Source: Maricaulis sp. (lineage in GTDB: Bacteria; Pseudomonadota; Alphaproteobacteria; Caulobacterales; Maricaulaceae). From it: a stretch of DNA of 64,000 nt. Below are positions 43,700 through 52,343 of the stretch, piece by piece; the first letter of the stretch is position 1, and each line of letters opens with the position of its first letter. A program made the position numbers and the translations under genes. The notes beneath the pieces were generated by a model. The model had not been told where the DNA came from. It saw only the letters and a program-made list of their open reading frames with translations, and did not search any database. The DNA lies in NCBI RefSeq assembly GCF_015665295.1, contig NZ_JADFAJ010000014.1:1-64000 (forward strand). Direction: 5' to 3'.

Positions 43700-44003
43700 C
43701 CATATCGCCTATATTGAGGATGTCGGCTTGCCGACTATGGCGATAAACGCGCTTGTAATAACCGGACCGGACCCGGGGGCAGTACCCGGCGGCTCCACCA
43801 TAACTGTTCCGCGTTGGCGGACATGCCTGGGGCCGAAACAGGATCGACGGACGGGTAAAGAAGATGGCTTTCGCCGGGGTGAGGCCCCTTACAGGCTCAT
43901 TTTCAGAGTTGCCAACGACAACTTTGCTGAAGAGGTCGCTCTCGCTGCGTAGTCAGCGCGGGTAATCTCGCACTAAACTCCTATACCCTTTAGCCGGTAT
44001 AGG
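43700..44003 (+). ncRNA. ssrA: Circularly permuted two-piece tmRNA (ssrA)
   Basis: The acceptor piece comes first and ends CGGCTCC-A-CCA at 43800; its T-arm is CCGGG-GGCAGTA-CCCGG, a loop typical of alphaproteobacterial tmRNA. A 28-base excised loop (43801-43828) follows. The coding piece starts GGGGCCGAAACAGGATCGACGG (43829), whose GGGGCCG pairs with CGGCTCC of the acceptor to rebuild the tRNA-like stem. The resume codon GCC is at 43911, and the tag reads ANDNFAEEVALAA before TAG at 43950-43952. A hairpin CCTATACC-N8-GGTATAGG (43980-44003) may mark the 3' end or terminator. The 5' limit near 43700 is approximate, guided by a helix spanning 43703-43744. It rescues stalled ribosomes and tags the product for ClpXP. 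The reading frame 43527-43952 is only a by-product of this tag. Confidence 0.95.
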
Positions 44004-44247
44004 CGGGGCCCGGAGGCGCCTGGCAACAGAAGCCTCCACTCATTCCCCCTCGCCGCGCGCCTGCGCCCGGACCCGCCTCGGGTCACCCGGCCCGTTGCCG
44101 CACCGCGCCTGATTCGGGTCCTAAGGAAGAATGAACGCGCAGGCGCATAAACCATGACACGGGGATCGCGCGCCCGCGTGCGATGGACAGTACGGTAAAA
44201 AAACCAGATACCAAGCCTGTCATCCCTCCGGCCCGTGAGTTCGCGCA

Positions 44248-44712
44248 ATGGGGCAATCCCGCCCGCATATTGACCGTCTGGAAGACAGCGTCCTGCAGCT
44301 GCGTTTCGACAGTGATGCGGACTGGGCCGACCTCCTGACAGGCGTCGAAGGCCTGTCCGAACGCAACCTCTCGGGCAGTCCCCTGAACTATCTTCTGGAG
44401 TTTGCCGGTCGTGTGACCTTCTCCAACCAGGGCCGGGCCGAGAATATCGCGGAATTCTTTATCCAGTTTATCCCCGCACGCTCGGCTGTCGCCATCGTGC
44501 GCCCCGGCGATCTGGCCGACACGCCCGGCGCTGCCGTCTTCCGCACGCGCCTCGCCGAGGCGGGCTTTCTGACCTGCTGTTTTGACAACAGCGAGGCGGC
44601 GCGCTTCTGGCTCGCCCTGCACCCGCCGCATTGCGGAAGCTCCGCCAGCCCTTGCGGACCGGACTGCGATCGCGCGCTCTCCTCCGACTGCCCGCCCATA
44701 CAGTACGGCTAA
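44248..44712 (+). CDS. Hypothetical protein (STAS/SpoIIAA-like appearance)
   Basis: A 154-residue protein. The first half, HIDRLEDSVLQLRFDSDADWADLLTGVEGL, and the second, SAVAIVRPGDLADTPGAAVFRTRLAEAGFLTCCFDNSEAARFWLAL, alternate strand and helix in the way of STAS or SpoIIAA-like domains. The C-terminal tail is cysteine-rich (HCGSSASPCGPDCDRALSSDC). No family can be named. A stop lies four codons before the ATG. It stands between ssrA and sspB in the same orientation. A second frame upstream (44183-44338) reads plausibly at its N-terminus and may indicate a different start. Confidence 0.6.
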   Translation: MGQSRPHIDRLEDSVLQLRFDSDADWADLLTGVEGLSERNLSGSPLNYLLEFAGRVTFSNQGRAENIAEFFIQFIPARSAVAIVRPGDLADTPGAAVFRTRLAEAGFLTCCFDNSEAARFWLALHPPHCGSSASPCGPDCDRALSSDCPPIQYG

Positions 44713-44815
44713 CGCCCCCGGGAACGGTGTCGCCATGTGTATTGGCGCCGCCCTTCCTCGTTGACGTCGATGCGGCTTGGAGTACCTTTCACGGGGGATA
44801 CCGGGGGAGTAGGTG

Positions 44816-45310
44816 ATGGCCAAGGATCTGATGCGTTATGACCTGATGGCGCAGGATGCGCTGCGGGGCGTCGTGCGCCAGGCGCTGCTCAAGGCCGCGG
44901 CGCCTGAAGGCCTGCCCGGTCCGCACCATTTCTATATCACCTTCCGGACCACCGCGCCGGGCGTCGATATCGACCCGACCCTGCTGGAAAAATACCCGGA
45001 AGAAATGACGATCGTGCTCGAGCACCAGTTCTGGGACCTCAATGTCACCGAGACCGGGTTCGAGGTGACGCTGAAATTCTCCGGCGTGCCGAAATACCTG
45101 AAAATGCCCTATTCCGCGATCTCGCGCTTCCACGACCCCAGCGTCGGCTTTCACCTGCAGTTCGAGCATGAAGGCACAGAGGACGAGACCGGTTTTCCGG
45201 GCGATGATCCCAAGCCGAAAAAGGGCAAGGGCGGCTCCGCCGGCAACCCGTCCGGCGATGCCGGAGATGGCGCCCAGGTCGTCAGCCTCGACAGTTTCCG
45301 CAAGAAGTGA
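44816..45310 (+). CDS. sspB: ClpXP adaptor protein SspB (alphaproteobacterial type)
   Basis: 164 residues from the ATG at 44816, with GGGGGAG upstream; a GTG one codon earlier is possible. MRYDLMAQDALRGVVRQALLKAA is the dimerisation helix. HHFYITFRTTAPGVDI and MTIVLEHQFWDLNVTETGFEVTLKFSGVPKYLKMPYSAISRFHDPSVGFHLQF form the beta-sandwich that grips ssrA tags. A flexible linker leads to the C-terminal VVSLDSFRKK, the ClpX-binding peptide. It delivers ssrA-tagged proteins, whose tag is encoded 0.9 kb upstream, to ClpXP. Its stop overlaps the next gene (GTGA). Confidence 0.93.
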   Translation: MAKDLMRYDLMAQDALRGVVRQALLKAAAPEGLPGPHHFYITFRTTAPGVDIDPTLLEKYPEEMTIVLEHQFWDLNVTETGFEVTLKFSGVPKYLKMPYSAISRFHDPSVGFHLQFEHEGTEDETGFPGDDPKPKKGKGGSAGNPSGDAGDGAQVVSLDSFRKK

Positions 45311-45804
45311 CCGACCGGTCGCATCTGGTCGCGCCCGATCTGGCCGGTGGTCCGCCGCCGGACCCGCTCGGCGATATCCAGATACGCGAGCGGCTTTCTC
45401 TGCGCGGTTCGCGCACCAATGTCTCGACGCTCCTGGGCTTCGAGCTCGTCGATTTTTCGGTTGAGGCGCGCTGGATCGAGGCCGGTTTCAGGCCAACCGC
45501 GCAACTCGCCAATCTGCGCGGCAGCGTCCAGGGCGGTATCATCACGGCCATGCTGGACGAGGTGATGTCGCTCTCCGTCCTTGTCGCCGAGCGCTTCACC
45601 TGCGGGGTGCCGACGCTGGAAATCAAGACCAGCTATTACCACCCCCTGCCGATCGAGCCCTGCCGGGCCCGCGGTCAGGCGGTGCGGATTGGTGGCCGGA
45701 TTGCCTTCATGGAGGGCACCGTCTGGACCGCCGCCGGCGAGATCGCCGCCAAGGCGAGCGCGACCTGCCAGGTCCGCCGGGTAAAGCCTGCCGCCAAACC
45801 GTGA
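45307..45804 (+). CDS. PaaI-family hot-dog thioesterase
   Basis: A 165-residue hot-dog protein. ANLRGSVQGGIITAMLDEVMSLSVL is the central helix with the G-G-x-x-x-A-x-x-D signature, where the aspartate/glutamate pair activates water. LEIKTSYYHPLPIEPCRARGQAVRIGGRIAFMEGTVWTAAGEIAAKASATC forms the sheet. It should hydrolyse acyl-CoA thioesters. A GTG start overlaps the sspB stop, and its stop overlaps the MFS gene, so the three are co-translated. Confidence 0.88.
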   Translation: MTDRSHLVAPDLAGGPPPDPLGDIQIRERLSLRGSRTNVSTLLGFELVDFSVEARWIEAGFRPTAQLANLRGSVQGGIITAMLDEVMSLSVLVAERFTCGVPTLEIKTSYYHPLPIEPCRARGQAVRIGGRIAFMEGTVWTAAGEIAAKASATCQVRRVKPAAKP

Positions 45805-47030
45805 CGGCGACCCCGCCCCTGCCCGCCCCGCTGGCCGGCAAGGTCGCCGCGCTTTGCCTCATTGCCGCCGCCCAGGTACTCGCCCTGTCCGTCTGGTTTG
45901 CCGGTGCGGCAGCCCTGCCCGCCCTGGTCGCCGCCAGCGAGATCGGCCCCCTCAAACAGGCCGGCCTGACCAGCAGCGTGCAGCTCGGCTTTGTGATCGG
46001 CGCCGTCGCCAGTGCCGTGCTTGGCCTGGCCGACCGGATCACCCCGCAGCGCCTGTTCGCCGCCGGAGCCATCACGGCCGCCCTTGCCAATCTGGTCGCC
46101 CTGGCGCTGGAGCCCGGCAGCCTGGCGATGATCGCCAGCCGGGCCGTTGCCGGAGCCGCACTGGCACTGGTCTATCCGGTCGGGATGAAGCTGGCGGCCA
46201 GCTGGGCGCGCGGCGATGCCGGCCTGCTGGTCGGCCTGCTGGTCGGCGCCCTGACCCTGGGCTCGGCCCTGCCCTTTGCCTTCAATCTGGCCGACACCGT
46301 GCCTGACTGGCGCCTGCCCTTTGCCGCCTCGGCGCTGGCGGCGCTCATCGCCGCCGGTCTCATCCTGTTTGCCCGCGGCGGCCCCGGCCTGCGACCGGCG
46401 GCTCCCTTCGACCCGGCCGCAGCGCTGCTCGCCGTGCGCGATCCGGCCCTGCGCCTGACCAATCTGGGTTATCTCGGCCATATGTGGGAACTCTATGCCA
46501 TGTGGGCCTGGATCGGGCCCTTCTCCCACGCCTATTGGCTGAGCCGCGGCGGCAGCGCCCGCCTGGGCGATCTGACCGCCTTCGCAGTGGTCGCCAGCGG
46601 CGCCATTGCCTGCCTCGCGGCCGGCCGCCTTGCCGACCGGCTCGGCCGCACCCGGATCACCATGATCGCCTTGGCAATCTCCGGCGGGTGCGCCTTGCTG
46701 GCGGGCCCCGGCTTTACCCTCACACCGTGGATCCTGATTCCGCTTCTGATTATCTGGGGCATGGCGGTGATCGCCGACAGTGCCCAGTTCTCCGCCGCCA
46801 TCACCGAGCTCGCCCCGCCCGAGCGCACCGGCACCCTCCTGACCCTGCAAACCGCCATGGGTTTTGCGCTGACCGTGATCATGGTGCAGGCGCTCGGCGT
46901 CTGGATCGACCGGGTCGGCTGGACATGGGCCTTCACGCCGCTGGCCATCGGGCCGGCGATCGGTATCTGGGCGATGGCGCGGCTGCGGGCCCGCCCGGAA
47001 GCAGCCCGGCTGGCCGGCGGACGCGGTTAG
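45801..47030 (+). CDS. MFS transporter (cyanate/NimT-like group)
   Basis: A 409-residue protein with twelve helices. WFAGAAALPALVAASEIGPLKQAGLTSSVQLGFVIGAV and the helix 4-5 segment ALVYPVGMKLAASWARGDAGLLVGLLVGALTLGSALPF match the MFS subfamily around CynX/NimT. GRLADRLGRTRITM is the conserved cytoplasmic loop after helix 8. The substrate is unknown. It is GTG-initiated and overlaps the thioesterase gene by 4 bases. Confidence 0.87.
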   Translation: MTATPPLPAPLAGKVAALCLIAAAQVLALSVWFAGAAALPALVAASEIGPLKQAGLTSSVQLGFVIGAVASAVLGLADRITPQRLFAAGAITAALANLVALALEPGSLAMIASRAVAGAALALVYPVGMKLAASWARGDAGLLVGLLVGALTLGSALPFAFNLADTVPDWRLPFAASALAALIAAGLILFARGGPGLRPAAPFDPAAALLAVRDPALRLTNLGYLGHMWELYAMWAWIGPFSHAYWLSRGGSARLGDLTAFAVVASGAIACLAAGRLADRLGRTRITMIALAISGGCALLAGPGFTLTPWILIPLLIIWGMAVIADSAQFSAAITELAPPERTGTLLTLQTAMGFALTVIMVQALGVWIDRVGWTWAFTPLAIGPAIGIWAMARLRARPEAARLAGGRG

Positions 47031-47042
47031 GCCGGACCGACG

Positions 47043-47663
47043 TCAGTAAGCGCGCCGCGTTGATCCATTTTCAAGCGCCGCGTCGAGGCCGGGAGAGGCC
47101 GCGTCGACGACCCAGATCTCGCCGCGCGCGCAGTCGAAATCAGGGGCCAGCCGATCTGCCATCTCGCGGGCGATCGCGTTGGCATTCGGCACGGCAGTCG
47201 CATCGACATAGCCGACATGGCAGGAGGTCGGGGTTTCGCCGGACCGCAGTGTCGTCACGATCAGGGTTTCCTGACGTTCCGCATCGCCGGTCTCGAAGGT
47301 TGCCGAAACATAGCGATGGATGGTCGCATAGGGCGCCCCGGCCAGTCCGACCCGCCACTCGATCACCGTGTGATACTCACCGAAATTGCCGATATAGCCG
47401 CCATACTGGCCACCCACATCGGGGTCCTGCCGGTCACTGAATCGCGAGGACTGGCCATGCTCGCCGGAGACCGAATACCAGGTCCAGCCGCCCACCCCGT
47501 CGCAGGCCTGGACATAGCTGGCCCGCTCATCCTCGGACGTCAATAGCTGGCCGGAGCAGCTGCCGCGCTCATCGGTGTAGGTGTAGACGGCATCCTGTGC
47601 CATGGCGATCGCGCCCAGACCGACGCCCGCCGCGAGACCGGCAGCCAAACTCATACGTTTCAT
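47043..47663 (-). CDS. Exported protein of an unnamed family (paralogue A)
   Basis: 206 residues with signal peptide MKRMSLAAGLAAGVGLGAIAMAQ. The mature domain has cysteines in SCSGQLL, QACDG, TSCHVGY and DFDCARG. Blocks GEHGQ, YGGYIGNFGEYHTVIEWRV, PYATIHRYV, TLIVTTL, VGYVDATAVPNANAIAREMADRLAPDFDC recur in the protein at 53975-54595, which has the same length. The function is unknown; the four cysteines suggest disulphides in the periplasm. No family name is known to me. The long frame to 47891 is rejected because the signal peptide is internal to it. Confidence 0.75.
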   Translation of the reverse strand: MKRMSLAAGLAAGVGLGAIAMAQDAVYTYTDERGSCSGQLLTSEDERASYVQACDGVGGWTWYSVSGEHGQSSRFSDRQDPDVGGQYGGYIGNFGEYHTVIEWRVGLAGAPYATIHRYVSATFETGDAERQETLIVTTLRSGETPTSCHVGYVDATAVPNANAIAREMADRLAPDFDCARGEIWVVDAASPGLDAALENGSTRRAY

Positions 47664-48368
47664 GACACATTTCCCCCTGTTGCCTGCAGCAAAGCAAAGC
47701 TGCGTGCCGGTGGCAAGGGCGGGCGAGCAAAGCGAACGGGAGTCGATGGCTTCTGGACATGCGAGCATGAAAGCGGCACCGAAATTTCCGAGTGGGTGCC
47801 TGGTGCGAATAGTCACCGCTGCCTCATCCACGCCTGCGTCCGCGGGACGCTCAACCATCCGGGCACAGGTCGCGCCCTGTAGCGGCTTCATGGGCGCCGA
47901 GACCGGCGCGGGCCTGAATGATCATGGTGCGCCGTTCATCGCGCTGGAATCCTCATGACACGCGATGCACTGGATACACAAGGCAACACAAGCAAGGCAA
48001 CACAAGACCGCGTCTGTCCTGCGCTGTGCGCCTCCGCCTTCTCGCCCGGGAGACGGCGGCCCGGAGGGCTGGATAAGGAGGAATTTCTCCTGCATTCACC
48101 AGGACTTGCCCCTCACCCTGCGCCGCTCCCGGAAAACCGGGGAAAGCCGCTCAATCAAAAAAACCAGCCAAATTTGTCCGCCCCCTCCGCCATGCCGGAT
48201 AATGGCTTTGGTTTTCGGGACGACAGGCACGGGCTCAGTCACTTGTGCCCGGAAGCGTGCGGACGCACACCCGCATGGCTTGCCGGAACACAGGCTGCCG
48301 CTTGCCAAGCATGTTGCAAAACACAACACTCTGACCCAGGACAAGGACATCTGGTGACGGAGTTCGTC
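47664..48368. other. Gene-free stretch of 705 bases
   Basis: Open frames here (47602-47958 plus, 48096-48404 minus, and the upstream part of 47955-48770 plus) show no family or signal features. The stretch contains a 14-base direct repeat, CAAGGCAACACAAG (at about 47979 and 47993), a CCCGG-AAAA-CCGGG dyad near 48129, and the promoter regions of the two divergent flanking genes. Confidence 0.5.
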
Positions 48369-48770
48369 ATGAGCTTTGAGACCCACTACCACTCGGATGC
48401 ACAATATTACGAGACTCGTATCCGCGACCGGATCGACGCCGACGGCGTCATCGCGCTGGACCGGTCCATTCTCGAATCACCGCATTGGGATGGCGGACGG
48501 CCGCGCCTGGTCATGGTGGACTATAATGTCGACCTGGCCGAGATCGACATGGCGGTCCTCGCCGAACGCATCCTGCCCCACCTGGAGGAGACCCGCGGCC
48601 GGCGCACGCGGCGCGAGCGGATCGCCTGGGTGGTTCCCAATGATCTCAGCCGGTCCATCGTCGATGTATGGGAATTGATGCCCGACAAGGACGGCCTCCA
48701 GGCCTTCAGGAGTTTCCGTACCCGCGAGGAGGCCATGGACTGGTTGCTGGACGCAGACAGCGAAAGCTGA
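48369..48770 (+). CDS. Hypothetical protein (STAS/SpoIIAA-like appearance)
   Basis: 133 residues from the ATG at 48369, which has GGAG seven bases upstream. YYETRIRDRIDADGVIALDRSILESPHWDGGRPRLVMVDYNVDLAEIDMAVLAERILPHLEE alternates strand and helix, and the end RSFRTREEAMDWLLDAD is typical of SpoIIAA-like proteins, in which 'F-x-x-x-x-x-A-x-x-W-L' closes the fold. The sequence similarity to the product at 44248-44712 is only at this level. No function can be assigned. It is convergent with the RusA-like gene. Confidence 0.65.
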   Translation: MSFETHYHSDAQYYETRIRDRIDADGVIALDRSILESPHWDGGRPRLVMVDYNVDLAEIDMAVLAERILPHLEETRGRRTRRERIAWVVPNDLSRSIVDVWELMPDKDGLQAFRSFRTREEAMDWLLDADSES

Positions 48771-48778
48771 ACCGGCTT

Positions 48779-49117
48779 TCAGACGTCTTCCAGAACCCGG
48801 ACTTCCTGCATGGGCCGCGCAGTCACGGAGATGCGCTGGCGGTCGCCCTCCGTCTTGGTGACCAGAAGGCGTTCGACCTGGCTGTCATCATGAAAGACGA
48901 CACCGGTAAGTGCGTCGAGAACGGCCTTGGCGACATTGTCGACATCATGGGTGGAACTGTCAGGGGTGCGCTGGATCTCGATGCAGACTTCATAAGGTCC
49001 CCATTTCGGGCGCGCGCGCTTGAATTCGAGCCGGAAGAACTCGCCGATCAGCGACTTGAAGCGCCGCGTCTGCGTCGTGACCGCGTCCACCCGCAGATTG
49101 AGTTCATCGCCAGACAT
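48779..49117 (-). CDS. RusA-family Holliday-junction endonuclease-like protein
   Basis: 112 residues from the ATG at 49117; an ATG at 49174 would add 19 residues. The catalytic core is HDVDNVAKAVLDALTGVVFHDDSQVERLLVTK, with the three aspartates expected in D-x-D-N and D-D-S-Q. The length matches RusA (about 120). RusA enzymes resolve four-way junctions and are often prophage-encoded, but there are no phage genes here and the composition is like the neighbours. It may be a domesticated resolvase next to the housekeeping RuvC. Confidence 0.85.
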   Translation of the reverse strand: MSGDELNLRVDAVTTQTRRFKSLIGEFFRLEFKRARPKWGPYEVCIEIQRTPDSSTHDVDNVAKAVLDALTGVVFHDDSQVERLLVTKTEGDRQRISVTARPMQEVRVLEDV

Positions 49118-49288
49118 GATCGCCTGAGCCTTCCTCTCGGGCACATGGCCCTGTCCAACCCGGATTTGCGCCATGCCCCCCGGCGATGCGCATCATCATC
49201 TTGATCGCTCATGTGCGAGTGATACACGTTCGAATCAACCGTCACCATCATCGACCCGCGCCCATGGCGCTGCAAGGAGCCTCCCCTG

Positions 49289-50683
49289 ATGAGCGAGATG
49301 CGCACCGAAACCGACAGCTTTGGCCCGCTTGAAGTCCCGTCCGAAAAACTCTTTGGCGCGCAGACCGCCCGCTCGCTGATCAACTTCCCGATCGGCACGG
49401 AGACCATGCCGGTGCCGCTGATCCGGGCGCTCGGCATCGTCAAGCGCTCCGCCGCCCTGGCCAACAAGAAGCTGGGCAATATGGAGGCCCGCGAGGCCGA
49501 CGCGATCGCCGCTGCCGCGCTCGAGGTCGCCGAGGGCAAGTGGAATGACCATTTCCCCTTGTCTGTCTGGCAAACCGGCTCGGGCACCCAGTCCAACATG
49601 AACACCAATGAAGTGGTCTCCAACCGCGCCATCCAGATGCTCGGTGGCGTGGTCGGCTCGAAGGACCCGATCCACCCGAATGACCATGTAAACCGCTCAC
49701 AGTCCTCGAACGACACCTTCCCGACGGCCATGCATATCGCGGCGGCCGAAGAGATCACGCACGCCCTGCTGCCGGCCTTGCAGAAGCTGCACAATGCACT
49801 CAACGACAAGGCGAATGCCTTCAAGGACATCATCAAGATCGGCCGGACCCATCTGCAGGACGCCACCCCGCTGACACTGGGCCAGGAATTCTCCGGCTAT
49901 GTCGCCATGGTCGGCAATGCGATCCGTCGCATCGAGGCAGCCCTGCCCGCCCTGCTGGAGCTGGCGCAAGGCGGCACGGCCGTCGGGACGGGTCTCAACA
50001 CCCTGCCCGGCTTCGCCGAAACATTTGCAGAGGAAGTCGCGGCGCTCACCAAGCTGAACTTCATCACCGCGCCGAACAAGTTCGAGGCACTGGCGACCAA
50101 GGACGGCCTGGTCGAGGCGCATGGCACGCTCAACTCGGCCGCCGTCTCCCTGTTCAAGATCGCCAATGATATCCGCCTTCTGGGCTCCGGCCCGCGCTCG
50201 GGCCTGGGCGAGCTGGCCCTGCCGGAAAACGAGCCCGGCTCCTCGATCATGCCGGGCAAGGTCAATCCGACCCAGTGCGAGGCCATGACCATGGTCTGCG
50301 CCCAGGTCATGGGCAACAACACCACGGTGAGCTTTGCCGGCAGCCAGGGGCATTTCGAGCTCAATGTCTTCAAGCCGGTGATCATCTTCAACGTGCTGCA
50401 ATCGATCCGACTGCTGGCCGACGCCGCCAACACTTTCACCGACAAATGCGTGGTCGGCATCGAGGCGCGCGAGGACAATATCCGGGCCCTGATGGAGCGC
50501 TCGCTCATGCTGGTGACCGCGCTCAACTCGACGATCGGCTATGACAACGCCACCATCGTCGCCAAGACCGCCCACAAGAACGGCACCACGCTGCGCGAGG
50601 AAGCGGTCAAGCTGGGCTTTGTCACCGGCGAACAGTTCGACGCGATCGTGCGTCCGGAGAAAATGATCGGCCCGAAAGCCTGA
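49289..50683 (+). CDS. fumC: Fumarate hydratase, class II
   Basis: A 464-residue fumarase. [45 protein letters not shown] and [21 protein letters not shown] are substrate-site blocks, and the family signature [16 protein letters not shown] carries the catalytic serine loop. It interconverts fumarate and malate in the TCA cycle. AAGGAG lies nine bases before the ATG. In related genomes fumC is followed by DUF4169 and ribbon-helix-helix genes; here those lie 1.7 and 3.1 kb further on. Confidence 0.98.
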   Translation: MSEMRTETDSFGPLEVPSEKLFGAQTARSLINFPIGTETMPVPLIRALGIVKRSAALANKKLGNMEAREADAIAAAALEVAEGKWNDHFPLSVWQTGSGTQSNMNTNEVVSNRAIQMLGGVVGSKDPIHPNDHVNRSQSSNDTFPTAMHIAAAEEITHALLPALQKLHNALNDKANAFKDIIKIGRTHLQDATPLTLGQEFSGYVAMVGNAIRRIEAALPALLELAQGGTAVGTGLNTLPGFAETFAEEVAALTKLNFITAPNKFEALATKDGLVEAHGTLNSAAVSLFKIANDIRLLGSGPRSGLGELALPENEPGSSIMPGKVNPTQCEAMTMVCAQVMGNNTTVSFAGSQGHFELNVFKPVIIFNVLQSIRLLADAANTFTDKCVVGIEAREDNIRALMERSLMLVTALNSTIGYDNATIVAKTAHKNGTTLREEAVKLGFVTGEQFDAIVRPEKMIGPKA

Positions 50684-50729
50684 GGCTCGGGGTCAAGGCC
50701 CCGGCATGAACCCGTCTGCGACATGAAAA

Positions 50730-50753
50730 GGGCGGCACCCCAGGGTGCCGCCC
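50730..50753. terminator. Bidirectional terminator between fumC and the S41-like gene
   Basis: GGGCGGCACCC (50730-50740) pairs with GGGTGCCGCCC (50743-50753). On the minus strand the stem is followed by TTTTCATG, a T-run serving the peptidase gene; on the plus strand it is followed by TCCTCGTT, a weaker tract serving fumC. Confidence 0.75.
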
Positions 50754-50762
50754 TCCTCGTTG

Positions 50763-50814
50763 CAGGGCCGGATGTCAGGGCCGGGCTTCAGGGCCGGGCT
50801 TCAGGGCCGGGTTG
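50763..50814 (-). repeat. Four 13-bp tandem repeats over the 3' end of the S41-like gene
   Basis: CAGGGCCGG begins at 50763, 50776, 50789 and 50802, giving four units of period 13. The TGA stop of the peptidase gene (50788-50790) is formed at a unit junction, and two units are coding. Because 13 is not a multiple of three, changes in copy number would alter the C-terminus. Confidence 0.8.
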
Positions 50815-52248
50815 AGGCTCGGACGCCTCGATCGCGCGGATCGCCTCGAGCGCCGGGTCGCGTCCGGCCTGATAGGCTTGCCAGGTCAGGGGCGCGGCAA
50901 TGTCGACATCGAGATCGTCCACGATCACGGGGAAAATGTGCAAACTGCCCCAGGGACAGACAAAGAGGCCCTCGCAACCATTCTGCAGGTCATAAAACCC
51001 TGTCGAATAACGCGCCCGAAAGCCTGAATTGGGCAGCGAGAACCACCAGCCTTCGGCCCAGAATTGCAATCGGTCACCAATCGGCTCGCCGACGAGACGG
51101 GTCTGCTCCGGCGCCGCTTCCTTGGCCATCGCCAGATTGACGATCCCGGCCGAGAAAGTGCTGCCGCTGGTCAGCAGGTATATCCGGCCCCGCGGCCCGA
51201 CAATCTCTCCGAGCCGGCGCATCAGGGACGCCGTGATGGTCAGGTCGCCACCGCCATTGAGGCGCTGGTCAAGGATGAGGACCGACGGTGAGAGGGCAGC
51301 CATCTCTTCACCGGCCCGAACAATGAAGTCGACCAGCCGCTCGCCGCTGTCATCATCATAATTGCGGGCAAGATTGAGATAGACGGCATCAAGGTCCGGT
51401 ACCGGCTCAAACCAGTAGCCGCGATCGGTGTGCTGCAGGTAGAGCGGCTCGCCCTGCGGCAGGACACTGAGCCAGTCATCCGTCTCGCGCCGGCCTGGCA
51501 GGATGAAATCAGCGGAATAATGGCGCGCAGCGCCCGCAACCGCAGGCACCGCGCCGAGCTGCCGCTCTTCCAAGCGTCCGTCGTCAAGGCGGAAACGCAG
51601 GCTGGGCGTATTGATCCCGATCGCGGCGAGATAATCCGGCGTTTCCAGCAGCAGCGGCGCGAAAGTGAAAAAACTGGCATCAACACCGCCAAAGGCATCG
51701 CGGAAACGCAAGAGCACCTCGGCGGCAGGCAGCCCGTTGATATGGGTCAGCTCGGCACCCAGCAGATCCGCCTGCTCCGGCAGTGCGCGCAGGACACGCA
51801 ATTCACCATCCATCCAGGTGGTGCGGATCGGCCATCGGTCGAAGGGCTGGACCATGCGGGTGGCGGACCCGTTGGAATGGCCATTGTCGATCACCGCCTG
51901 AACCCGCGCCAGAGCCAATTGGAACTCGGCGTCGGTGAGGTCGGGCGCCGCCTGTTCGAGCCTGGCGACGGCCGCATCAAAGCGCTCTTGCATGTCCGGA
52001 TCCATCGAGCGCTCATTGCGTCGCACATGCCGGAAATGCCGCATGTCCTGGGCGCGCGCCTCGGCCACGGTTTCCGGCTCGCCCTGGAAAATCGGCGGGA
52101 CGGGGATCGGGTGAAAGGCAAGAATGGTTGCGGCGATCAGCAGAAAATTGCGCCCGAACCAGGCGAGAACGGCGGCAATCGCGAGCCAGCCATACCAGGG
52201 TACAAGTCTGAAGGGCGCCGTCAGGACGCGGAAGGTTTGAGCCAGCAT
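50788..52248 (-). CDS. Membrane-anchored S41-like peptidase
   Basis: 486 residues from the ATG at 52248, preceded by AAGGA. A hydrophobic N-terminus (about 12-45: VPWYGWLAIAAVLAWFGRN and LLIAATILAF) anchors it. The S41 fold follows in the C-terminal half: LDAVYLNLARNYDDD, SVLILDQRLNGGGDLTITASLMRRLGEIV, and YLLTSGSTFSAGIVNLAMAKEA, whose serine fits the nucleophile position of tail-specific proteases, then VGEPIGD. The classic Ctp lysine motif is not obvious, so catalysis is uncertain. There is no PDZ domain. It is divergent from the DUF4169 gene. Confidence 0.75.
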   Translation of the reverse strand: MLAQTFRVLTAPFRLVPWYGWLAIAAVLAWFGRNFLLIAATILAFHPIPVPPIFQGEPETVAEARAQDMRHFRHVRRNERSMDPDMQERFDAAVARLEQAAPDLTDAEFQLALARVQAVIDNGHSNGSATRMVQPFDRWPIRTTWMDGELRVLRALPEQADLLGAELTHINGLPAAEVLLRFRDAFGGVDASFFTFAPLLLETPDYLAAIGINTPSLRFRLDDGRLEERQLGAVPAVAGAARHYSADFILPGRRETDDWLSVLPQGEPLYLQHTDRGYWFEPVPDLDAVYLNLARNYDDDSGERLVDFIVRAGEEMAALSPSVLILDQRLNGGGDLTITASLMRRLGEIVGPRGRIYLLTSGSTFSAGIVNLAMAKEAAPEQTRLVGEPIGDRLQFWAEGWWFSLPNSGFRARYSTGFYDLQNGCEGLFVCPWGSLHIFPVIVDDLDVDIAAPLTWQAYQAGRDPALEAIRAIEASEPQPGPEARP

Positions 52249-52343
52249 GGAATAGTCCTTATCGAACGCACGAGCCGTTGATAGGATGCTTCCGAATTGC
52301 ATCTGGATGCAGACGAACTGTGCAAGTGTTCCGCGAGGCCTGG

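Noticed and set aside
43527-43952. Plus-strand open frame ending in a tmRNA tag-like peptide
   Set aside because: The frame is an artefact of the ssrA tag; the structure around it is a permuted tmRNA, not a protein gene.
44083-44823. 246-codon minus-strand frame
   Set aside because: Antisense to the hypothetical gene between ssrA and sspB and to the sspB leader; no features of its own.
47602-47958. 118-codon plus-strand frame
   Set aside because: Overlaps the signal peptide of the exported paralogue and has a composition unlike a folded protein.
48779-49117. RusA-like gene as a prophage marker
   Set aside because: RusA genes are often phage-borne, but no integrase, capsid, terminase or lysis gene is present and composition matches the neighbourhood.
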